The notes beneath the pieces are model-generated. The model did not search any database. It was not told where the DNA came from and saw only the letters and a program-made list of their open reading frames with translations. 64,000 nt of DNA from Hanleya hanleyi (taxonomy: Eukaryota > Mollusca > Polyplacophora > Lepidopleurida > Hanleyidae): positions 1 to 64,000 of the forward strand of contig JAVTVY010020296.1 of assembly GCA_036873755.1 (NCBI GenBank). The letters run 5' to 3'. The position numbers were made by a program, and so were the translations under genes. Positions 49,701 to 58,599 of the stretch are shown here, piece by piece (within the stretch, counting starts at the first letter, position 1; each line of letters starts with the position of its first letter).

Positions 49701-51307
49701 GCGTGTGGTTGGCATGCATGGCTGATGACGTCATTGCGATACGCGCAACGACGGACTTCAGCACGCGGGCGTCCGAGTACTCGCACAGAGACACGCGCTG
49801 CAACCACTATACCTCCAATATAGATCTCCAATGCTTTGACGTCATCGCGCACTAGGGCTGTGAGATGAGGATTGTGTGCGATCATCCCCACCAGTCTTCT
49901 ACCATCCCCCACCATAATTCCACTATTCTCCTCTCTTCCACCAGCCCGCCGCCGTCGTAACACAGTAACACCTGTCGACGCCCATCTTAACACTGTAACG
50001 CATTGAGAAGTGAGAAGGAGGCAGAAGAGGGATGAGGCGGAGGAATGAGGTGAGAGTGGAAACCTGTAACCATCTCGATCATCTATACGCGGTAAGACTG
50101 ACCCTGGGTTCGTGTGTATCCATTTTCAGTCTACTTTCGGCAACTGCAAGAGGGAATTTCCAGAAATCAATACCACGTGACTTCGTCAGCCAATCAGCTA
50201 AAATCTACCGACGTACCCCCAACGTAACCCGCCATTTTCGAGTCATGTGACTCGATTTTTTTCAAAATTGAAGATCTACCACACCTCTTGGATGATACGA
50301 AAGTTATTCATCCCTATAAATTTTGTAAGCCCAGACAATATCTGTTTCCGAAGTGGTATGAAAACCTGTAATTTATCAGATTTCTCGAGTCTGTTCTCCG
50401 CCGGATGAAGGCCGAACAGAATCCGGTAAAATACCGGATATCGCTCCGCGATTAAATGGAGACACACGATTCGCAAGCCATCTTATGGATGGCGAAGTGT
50501 ACGCAAATGGTGAGAGTGGGTAACGCTTAATAACACAACATTTTACAGACCAGCGTCCGGGGGAATTCCCTCACAGAGGACAATTGATGAGGTATATAGC
50601 TGACGTAGTCCAAAAACTATATTCTAATTGGATATTCTGAGATCCTTCGTTTGCATATTTATGCGTTCGCTTACTCTTTTCTCATCCGTAGAACGGGTTT
50701 TACGCTAGTATAATACAATAATACAATAAAGGGACGTTACAAGCCTGTGATATTGGAAATATTTGTGTCATTTAATATGGGTTGAAAGAATAGGCCTAAG
50801 AAGCATACCTGTGTGTTTGAACGCACAAGACGTACTAGGTAGATTGAAGGAGGAGAGATGAAAGAAAATATGTGCAAAAGTTGTTTGTGGATTGTAAGAT
50901 GAGTTTTTGAGTTGCCGGTCCTATTCCGACTGATATCATAAACCCTTGGTGGCACCATGCAGGCCTAGACAACGCCCACAACATAACCAGAGTCAATTTA
51001 CACGGCAAATCGAGTGCGTTTGAAGGCATTTGCCGCCGGTGAGACAGCCGTCCCCTGCGCACCATGCAGTCACTCTCGATAAAGCGATAGGACTGCCCTT
51101 GAAAAAACCCTCCCCTCTACGCTTCATTGGAAATGTCTACAGTCTTCTCAAATGAGGCTCGAAGTTTTGGCTCCATATAAATAATATAGTATTGACTCAC
51201 GTGATGAATTTATGAACAATTACCTTCTGCTCCTGTTTATAACTGTCTTTTGTTCGCGTTATTTCGCCTTCTTCAGACACAAAGACGAGTCAAAGTTTGT
51301 CACGCTG
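46718..51307 (+). repeat. Direct tandem segmental duplication, copy B (about 4590 bp)
   Basis: Copy B repeats copy A almost base for base; several 60-140 codon chance frames are identical in both. It lacks the triplicated module and has a private insertion at 50053-50513. The copy ends at CACGCTGT, followed by unrelated sequence TTACTTAAAATTC. Confidence 0.95.
50053..50513. mobile_element. Insertion of about 450 bp private to duplication copy B
   Basis: Copy A reads GAATGAGGTGAGAGAGGGTAAC at about 45929-45950. In copy B the same point is split: GGTGAGAGTGG occurs on both sides of about 450 bp of unrelated sequence. The 11-bp direct repeat looks like a target-site duplication. The insert has no clear terminal inverted repeat, no poly-A tail and no recognisable ORF. 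Its class is unknown. Confidence 0.75.
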
Positions 51308-52440
51308 TTACTTAAAATTCTTCTAGCAGAAGGAGAGATGTCTGCCCCGTTTGTCCTTTAAATTGCATATAAGCGCGAATATAGCCAGCCGAAATAAAAG
51401 TCTGGTTTGAACGACGTCGGCTGGAGCTAATACCGGTCATCGCTTTTGTCTATAACGTTTATCTGACCGTAAAATGAATGGCGTGACGTCGATGTAAAAG
51501 GTCCAAAAGGTTTTCTATTTGTCCACTTCTCTTTATTTCCCTTTGAAATGACCACTGGCGACAGTCTACATGCTCGCAGGTGCCGTCTATGTACGTTTGC
51601 TATTCTGTCCTGTCTCCTAAATCTCATATATTGTTTAACATTAGTTTATTAGATCCCAAAGCAAATTTTCTATGAAAACAAACCAAGTTTATCATGTACT
51701 ACGACGTGGATTTTCAACTTCTATACTTATTTGCGAGTTAATGTATCTCACAGTGACTCGTCGTACAGAATTGAAGTACAACCACCCAATCAGTTGTCAG
51801 TTCATTCACTGAACCATCCAATCAGTTGTTAGTTCATTCACTCAACCATCCAATCATCCGACCATTCTGTGTCGACTTCTTGTTCCAATAAATTTCATCA
51901 AAAAAAAAACACCAAAAAAACACACAAAAAACAGCACCCATAGATCCAACTATCAGTTAAATCACCATCCATACAGTCAAGTAGCATGTAAAGTGGATCT
52001 GGACGCATATTTAAGGGCAGATAACTCTGTTGGTATAATTCCTGGTTATCTCCCGTGATTCGCACATTTCTGCCCCTGAATAGGCGCCCAGATTCCCTTT
52101 TACTACTTATCAAATTGACGTCACTATGACGTGACATCCGGTCACGTGACATCCGGTGCCAAAGGTCACTTCCGGTCACGTGACGGCCCAGCAATAAGGC
52201 CCTACCTAAGACCCCAGTGACTCCCAATGTGAATCTCCCGGAATGCATGTATGGTCCCCGACAATATCGCCAGCACTATACCCAGCATAAATAGCCAGTG
52301 AGGAACCCTCAGTTTCTCCATACAGGTTTCCCCAAAACCGTATTGGCACGAAAAAAATACCTGAAACCATAGTAATGAACATAACCTATAGGTGTTGTAC
52401 CATGTTATTATGACCAGTCTATGATCAGTGCGACCCCAGG
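51308..52440. other. Non-coding with short repeats
   Basis: CAATCAGTTGT(T/C)AGTTCATTCACT is repeated three times at 51780-51860. At 52012-52080 the words GGGCAGATAACTCTGTT, CTGGTTATCTCCC and TCTGCCCC resemble the MITE-like element at 58216-58428. TCACGTGAC and CCGGTCACGTGAC words recur at 52125-52185. No gene is seen. Confidence 0.5.
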
Positions 52441-52479
52441 GTCGAGCGTTTATTGTCCATTATGTCTCCGCAAAAAATA

Positions 52480-53425
52480 AACATACAAAATGGCGACGTT
52501 TGCTGTGGGGATTCCCCTTTTGGCATCGATCGTGTTGCCCTCTGGAGGCAAGGAAGACAACTCTGACAGGGCGAACCCTCTGTGGCGCGAATTCCGGGTG
52601 ATCTCCCCTGATTCGCACATTTGCATCTATACGGGGAATGCCTGTATGGGGTATAGGGGTGGTCATTTTTTTTCTTGTGGATTTTACTATGGGTTGTGGG
52701 ATCTGGTTTTCTTCGTCTCGAGCTGTAGAATACGATGGGAGGGGCCTAGAAGTTAAGCGGTGAATTTTTTTGAAAGGTTTGGGGAGGTCTGGATAGGCCC
52801 ATACTGGCTGAGTGGACAATGTGGGTCCCACTGGGAAACCCACACATGTTCATCGCGGTATGGGTTGTGTGATCTTGTTTTTCACGTCTCATCACGTAGA
52901 ACACGATGGACGGGGTCCCGAAGCGATTGGTTGAAATTTTTTGAAAAAGTTACTGTGCGCTTGCGTAGTGGGTAAATAGCGCTGGGTGGACGTTTTGGGG
53001 TCTAGGTGAGCCCCTAGTGGTCCGATTGGGTCGTTTGAGGTCTTATTTTGAAGCTCTCGTGGAGGAGCATCCGACTGGACTAATGTATCGACCGTTTTCA
53101 TTATTCTGCGCATGCGCAGTCTGGCCGTAGTATAGAAAGCAGGCATTTTGGGGTTTCCTTTGGGGTAGAGATGGACCATCCTTGGTTCAAATGGACTGTG
53201 TTGGGTATCAGTGTGAAGCTCTCGTGGGGTAGAGTCAGAATGGCGTGTTTTTTATTGCAAGTGGCGTCAATCTGCGCATGCGCAGTTGGGGTGTAGTAAG
53301 TAAAGTGGTCATTTTGGGGGTGCGTGGGGGTGTGTTTGGGGTAGAGAGGGACCATCCTTGGTCCGAATGCGTCGTCTGGGGTGTCATTTTGTAGCTCTCA
53401 GTGTGTAGACCACGATTGGAGGCAT
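52480..53425 (+). repeat. Diverged leading units of the TGACGTCA array
   Basis: Blocks with TGGG.TGTGTGATCT, TCTCGTGGGGTAGAG and GACCATCCTTGGT recur at irregular spacing. CTGCGCATGCGCAG, a perfect NRF-1-type palindrome, occurs at 53104 and 53272. This is the degenerate end of the array that becomes regular after 53425. Confidence 0.65.
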
Positions 53426-54380
53426 GTCCACGTCATCTGTGACGTCATTGGTGACGTCACCAGTAGAAGTAGTAGCGAAATCGGGCATTTTGGGGTGTAG
53501 AGGAAGGTGTTTGGGGTAGAAATGGACCATCCGTGGTTCGAATGCGTCATGTGGGGTGTCATCTTGTAGCCCTAGGGTTGTAAACTACGACTTGAGGGAT
53601 GTCCACGTCATCGGTGACGTCATCAGTATGAGTAGTAGCCAAATTAGGCATTTTGGGTGTGTGAATGAAGGTGTTTGGGGTAAAGAGTGACCATCCGTGG
53701 TCCGAATGCGTCGTGTGGGGTGTCAAAGTGAAGCTCTCGGTGTGTAGACCACCATTTGAGGCATGTCCACGTCATCTGTGACGTCATTGGTGACGTCATC
53801 AGTGGAAGTAATAGCGAAAGCGGACATTTTGGGGGTGTGGAGGAAGGTGTTTGGGGTAGACAGGGACCATCCTTGGTCCGAATGCGTCGTGTGGAGTGTC
53901 AAAGTGAAGCTCTCGGTGTGTAGACCACCATTTGAGGCATGTCCACGTCATCTGTGACGTCATCGGTAGGAGTAGTAGCGAAAGCGGGCATTTTGGAGGG
54001 TGTAGAGGAAGGTGTTTGGGGTAGAAATGGACCATCCGTGGTCCGAATGCGTCGTGTGGGGTGTCATCTTGTAGCCCTCGGGGTGCAGACTACGACTTGA
54101 GGGATGTGCACGTCATCGGTAGGAGTAGTAGCGAAAGCGGGCATTTTGGGGGTCCAGAGGAAGGTGTTTGGGGTAGAGATGGAACATCCGGTGTCCGAAT
54201 GCGTCGTGTGAGGTGTCATCTTGTAGCCCTCGTGGTGTAGACCACGACTTGAATGTCCATGTCATTGGTGACGTCATCAGTAGGAGTAGTAGCCAAAGTG
54301 GACAGTTTGGGGGTGTGAAGAAAGGTGTTTGGGGTAGTGATGGACCATTCGCGGTCTAAATGCGTCGTGTGAAGTGTCAT
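53425..54380 (+). repeat. Tandem array, about 165-bp unit, containing CRE palindromes
   Basis: About six units contain GTAGTAGC.AAA, CATTTTGGG, GGTGTTTGGGGTAGA, GACCATCCGTGGTCCGAATG and GACGTCAT. Most units have one or two TGACGTCA palindromes (for example GTGACGTCATTGGTGACGTC). Short minus-strand frames are by-products. Confidence 0.9.
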
Positions 54381-54389
54381 CCTGTAGCA

Positions 54390-54545
54390 ACGCCTACCAA
54401 CGCCAAGCTTAACGCTTCAACGCCCTGAAGCTCTGATTTTCTAGATATTCTATGGAATTGACACTAATTCATCGAAATGCGGTGACGCCTGTCAATGCCA
54501 GTGGTTACGTCTTAACGCCCTAGCATAACGCCTTGAGGCCATGAT
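54390..54545 (+). repeat. TTAACGCC-rich repeat, left copy
   Basis: Contains CAACGCC, GCTTAACGCTTCAACGCCC, then AATTGACACTAATTCATCGA and further TTAACGCC words. The same series recurs at 56440-56605. The pair flanks about 1.9 kb containing the reverse transcriptase fragment and one helical ORF. Confidence 0.8.
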
Positions 54546-54974
54546 GTAGATCGGTGAGAGATCAACAACAACAATTACAAGCGTCTAGTCCGTCATTCAT
54601 AATCCAGCCGTCGTCCATTAGAGAATATCCGCGTCCATAATCCAAAGACCTATTCCACATTCCATATAACAGTATTAGCACCAAATTCAAAAAGACAATC
54701 ATAGTATACATAAACATAGGCTTGTTTCCTGCAAGCGAGAAGCGGTCAACAGTTTTCAATGATGCCGGCAAGACATCATGATGTTCCAAAAATATCAAAT
54801 CCGTATCGCTGATCAGTATTCTTAATCCATAATATTCGTTGTAAAGTCGTCATCTAAAGAATGATGTATCTCAGTCACGCTTTGATTGTGACTGTTCATA
54901 TGAGTACCATGAGGATCTAGAAGTACATGGTTCATACGGCCCCTAGCCCCGGGTTAAGCGGAATTAGACACAAG
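54546..54974. other. Non-coding, no gene recognised
   Basis: Sequence between the left TTAACGCC repeat and the reverse transcriptase fragment. Nothing recognised. Confidence 0.4.
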
Positions 54975-55607
54975 TTACGAAACGTAGCGCCATAGATCTT
55001 GCACGCTACGTTCGTATTTTGCTATCAGCATGCGATATGTATCGCCAAATTTGAGAAACTTTGAGTGGAGGCGCTTGGTGGAATAGCCCTGTTTTATAAG
55101 TTTCTGCAACAATGTTTTGTGACGTTGATTAAAATCATCACATTTAACACAGGATCTAGCAAATGCTACTAAGCGAGATATGTATACGCCATATGCAGGT
55201 CCCACTGGAATATTACTGTCCAGAAAGGGATAGTTTACGATGTCGAAATTGTAATCATCTCTTTTGTCATAAAGTCGACGAGAGAGAATGCCCGCTTCAT
55301 TTTTATAGAGATAGAGATCTAAATATGATGTGCCTGTAGGGCTATCTGTAGTTTCCTTCAAATCCAGTGATGGTGGATATATATCCTTCACTGCGTCATT
55401 TATATAGCGATTATCCACAGCGAGAAGATCGTGTATGTAGCGTTTGGTGAATGAGAAGGAACGGGCTTTGAATGGATCGGTTTTTGAAAGCGCCTGCATA
55501 TAGTCATATTCATAAGAGAACAGATACAGGTCAGCCAACAGGGGTACACAATTAGTACCCATTGGAATACCTATATGCTGCTGATATATTGAGGGATGAC
55601 AGGTCAA
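54975..55607 (-). pseudogene. Reverse transcriptase fragment of a retroelement
   Basis: 210 codons open. The N-terminal part has GIPMGTNCVPLLADLYL, matching the GxPxGxxxxPxLAxLxL fingers/palm motif of reverse transcriptases. The next motif, expected to be a Y-x-D-D box, reads Y-I-H-D (near residue 53), so the first catalytic aspartate is replaced. Downstream are SYLDLYLY, LYDKRDDYNFDIVNYPFL and PAYGVYISRL, which I associate with a reverse transcriptase family common in marine invertebrates (Penelope-like or unclassified). The upstream fingers domain is missing and no nuclease domain follows. It may be an unrelated insertion or part of the same composite locus as 55.9-57.9 kb. Confidence 0.8.
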
Positions 55608-55877
55608 TCATTTTATTATCCCCTCCAGTACATCATACCCACACTGGGGGAGCCGCGTTGGATATGTTTACAATTCAAGAAGACTCTTGTCCAATCAGAG
55701 GCCGCCATTTGACGCTGCATCTGCCATATTCGTTCTTGCTCGTTAGATGTATTCTCGACTGCTCTTGTCCAATCAGAAATCGCCATTTCAGAAAGTTCAA
55801 TCTTCGACCATGTTTGCTCTCATCCGTTTGTTCTAATCGTCGTCGGGCAGGCCAGGATATTGCTCAGGCAGCATGTC

Positions 55878-56255
55878 CTAAAACAGTTGTTTGCGCATTC
55901 TGATCGTATTTTCCAGGACTTCGGTGGGTGGTAACCCCATATCCTGTTCCAAGTGACGCTTGGTCTTCATGATGGACCTGTGCGTGGGGTCGCCTTTCAT
56001 TTCAACCGGCAACAGGCAATACTGTTCATAGATCGCCATGGCTGTTTTCCTGATGCAGGGCCGCATTTGGGTGTATGCCTGTTGTAAGTTAACCTGTCCG
56101 GCGTCCTCGATCGCTGCAGCGTGAGTATTGATAGCTGCTCTCACAATACGATCCCTAAAGGTAGGTTCGTCTTCACTTCCTTGGGATGTAGGCTGACTAT
56201 CTGAGGTCAAGCTCTCCGTATCAGTGAATAGGCTCTCAGCAATCTCGGTTTCCAT
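55878..56255 (-). pseudogene. Helical ORF A of a Polinton/adintovirus-like locus
   Basis: 125 codons. An acidic, Ser/Thr-rich N-terminus (about 30 residues) precedes a predicted all-helical region with the block KGDPTHRSIMKTKRHLEQD and a C-terminal MRKQLF. This block parallels DPVHMEIEKTASILKTSGMN and KKHLF in the ORF at 56599-57105, so the two share a domain (D-P-x-H-x-x-I-x-x-T, then about 20 residues, then K-x-L-F). Function unknown. I recall similar helical proteins from Polinton-like elements of invertebrates, but that is memory, not a search. Confidence 0.45.
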
Positions 56256-56439
56256 ATCAGTCGATGGACTCTAAGCAGTCTCTGTATCTGTCTCCTCAAT
56301 GGGCTCCTCGGAGTCTGGATGGAAAGTCTTCTGGTGTCTCATCATATCGTAATGTCATTGTTATGACAATGTATAACCCATGTTGACGGTTGAACGTCGA
56401 CTGTGCACGTTTTTGGAATACGCTTGCTTTTATAGACAG

Positions 56440-56605
56440 TAACGCCCGCCAACGCCCAGCTTAACGTTTCAACGCCCAGGTGAACCAGCTCAATAGCTCT
56501 GATTTTCATGGAATTGACACTAATTCATCGAAATGCGATGACACCCATCGTTACCCCTTAACGCCCGTCTTAACGCCTTAACGCCCAATCTTAACGCTTT
56601 AACGC
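56440..56605 (+). repeat. TTAACGCC-rich repeat, right copy
   Basis: Direct repeat of the 54390-54545 segment, sharing GCTTAACG.TTCAACGCCC and AATTGACACTAATTCATCGAAATGCG, then a run of CTTAACGCC(C) words. It overlaps the last codons of helical ORF B. Confidence 0.8.
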
Positions 56606-57105
56606 CTTTTAATGATGCTTTCAAACAAATGCTTCTTTTGAGCTATTGCTCTGACATACGCAGCTTTCCAATTCATGCCCGAGGTTTTCAAGATCGACGC
56701 TGTTTTTTCGATTTCCATATGAACCGGGTCCTTGTCCAACAATTTCATATGAGTTACGAGGTCGACATACTGCTGACGTAAAGCCCGTCGTAGTCTGGGT
56801 GCCAATCTGTTATGGGCTAACATTGCGGCTTCCTCTTTCGAATACCCTTTGTGTTGAAACTTGTTTTCTGTGGCCCTCAACGTCTCGCCCATCTCGGCGT
56901 CCATACTTTCTTTGAACAAATGCTTCCATAGCCTTGTACGGGTTTGGGTTGGTCCTTCAGGGTTGGGTGATATTCCGAGACTGATGGTATGAAGGGGACC
57001 CGCTGTATGGGGCGAGCTGCTGGACGGGTGCTGCCAGGTGTGGACTCGGTGGATGGTGTAGGGGTATATGACGTTGTGGTGACCCCACGACAGGCGGGTC
57101 GTCAA
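56599..57105 (-). pseudogene. Helical ORF B of a Polinton/adintovirus-like locus
   Basis: 168 codons. The first part is Pro/Ser/Thr-rich and may be out of the original frame. From about residue 62 there is a charged helical domain (WKHLFKESMDAEMGETL, then KGYSKEEAAMLAHNRLAPRL, then MKLLDKDPVHMEIEKTA and AQKKHLFESI). The domain is shared with ORF A. It follows the ATPase remnant on the same strand, as expected of a compact viral-type gene block. Function unknown. Confidence 0.5.
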
Positions 57106-57189
57106 CCGGCGATCTTCGGGGGTATGAGCTTTAAGTCTACGAACAGATAGCCGTGCGGACGGCTTGTCGCCCCTTGAAACGCCTGCATG

Positions 57190-57843
57190 AAATGGTCGAT
57201 GTTCTGAGGATAAATTCGACTACCAAACACACGGATTTGTGCTCTGTCGATGGGATTGGAGAACAACACAAACTATTGGCTGTTCAAGGCAATATCTCTG
57301 GACGCCTTCCCTTGAGGAAAGAGAATCTGGGTCAAACAGGGGATAGATTGCGATGGTGGGACCCTTTGGTGAATAGGTCGGCGATTTCGGAATTGTCCTT
57401 GGCCGCACTCATCAGGTCATCGAGCACTACCACGTTGGTCTGCTCGGAATCGAAGTAATACTGTTCGTCTATGTCGTGGGGAATTCCTGGGACGAAGCTC
57501 ACATTCTGTAATAGCGTAGTCTCGTACGCGGGCTGCCATTGGCTATAACACCATACAGCGCGTGTCGGAGCTGGGGTTGCCACACCTTCCGCTAAGAACT
57601 TCATCACCCATGACGTCTTTCCACATCCCGTAGGGCCGCTGACCGTCATGGTATAATGGTCCACTTGGTGGACTAAAAGCGGCACTCGGTGGTGTCTCTT
57701 GGTTGTGTTTGCATTGAATATGTCTGAGAATATTGGCGCGACGAGAGGCTCTCTGACAGAACGTACATGTACTCGACATAAAAGTGTGATTACAGACTGA
57801 GGCTAATGGTTTACAAACGACCTTATATGACCACTCACTCACT
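57190..57843 (-). pseudogene. Decayed zinc-finger plus P-loop packaging-type ATPase (Polinton/adintovirus-like)
   Basis: The first frame (57842-57543) carries a C2H2-type finger at residues 26-46 (C-x2-C-x11-H-x4-H). A second frame (57685-57332) has a Walker A motif GPTGCGKT at residues 17-24, a Walker B VVVLDD at 85-90 and TKGSHHRN at 106-113. That set, in that order, is what I recall of A32/FtsK-HerA-like genome-packaging ATPases in Polinton/adintovirus-type elements of invertebrates. At least two frame changes (between finger and Walker A, and just after the SHHRN block near 57340) and one in-frame stop downstream break the gene, so it is a fossil. No DNA polymerase B, integrase, protease or capsid gene was seen nearby. 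Confidence 0.6.
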
Positions 57844-57845
57844 CA

Positions 57846-57948
57846 CTCAACTTCGTTCCTCCTTCTCTTCTTCCGCCTCTTCCTCCTCCTCTTCTTCTTC
57901 TTCCTCCTCCTCCTCCGCCTCCTCTTCCGCCTCATAAAGTTACATACA
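57846..57948. repeat. TTCCTC-type microsatellite
   Basis: Pyrimidine-rich TCTTCC/TCCTCC run. It encodes Lys/Arg-rich chance frames on the minus strand. Confidence 0.85.
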
Positions 57949-57950
57949 CC

Positions 57951-58215
57951 CACTAACCCCTTGACCTTTGAGAGCAAACTGATACTCCTTGACCTTTGAG
58001 AGCAACTGATACCCATTGACCTGTGTGAGCAAATTGACACCCCTTGATCTTTGAAAGCAAAATGATACCCTTGACCTTTGAGAGCAAATTGATACCCCTT
58101 GACCTTTGAGAGCAAATTGATACCCCTTGACCTTTGAGAGCAAATTGATACCCCTTGACCTTCGAGAGCAAATTGATATCCCTTGACCTTTGAGAGCAAA
58201 TTGATACCCCTTGAA
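57951..58215 (+). repeat. Minisatellite, 28-29 bp unit, about nine copies
   Basis: Unit CCCTTGACCTTTGAGAGCAA followed by ATTGATAC. Each unit has the TTGACCTTTGA word that also marks the core of the pearl-like element at 8.2-9.0 kb. Frames stay open on the minus strand without coding meaning. Confidence 0.93.
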
Positions 58216-58428
58216 TTGGGGCCCTTTTAGGAGCAGATAACTCTGTTTGAACAATTCCTGCTTATCTCCCCTGATTCTTACCGGAAGTATCGGTGCGCAA
58301 GAGTCAAAGATCACTTCCAGTTTGAATCAGGGGCCGGTGCGCAGGGGTCAAAGGTCACTTCCGGTACGAGTCAGGGGAGATAATCAGAAATTGTTCAACA
58401 GTTATCTGCCCCTAAAAAGGCCCGAATT
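58216..58428. mobile_element. Short inverted-repeat (MITE-like) element
   Basis: The left arm has TTTAGGAGCAGATAACTCTGTT, AACAATTCCTG and TTATCTCCCCTGA. The right arm has the complements TCAGGGGAGATAA, GAAATTGTT and AGTTATCTGCCCCTAAAA. Total about 210 bp. A related sequence occurs at 52012-52080. Confidence 0.75.
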
Positions 58429-58599
58429 TGACGTTTATAAACTACTGTCCTCTAGCCTAAATTCACATGTTTCCGCTATTTCGTTCAGTTCAGCTATGTA
58501 TTGGCTTATCGACCAAACTTCCCCACCCAGTTTTGCTTGTAAAAACGAAAAACCCGAAAGTCCCCCAGTCTATCCGCCTTTTTATTTGTCAATTATAGC

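Noticed and set aside
57843..58314. ORFs with repeated VSICSQRSRG-like units
   Set aside because: Translations of the 28-29 bp minisatellite in several frames.
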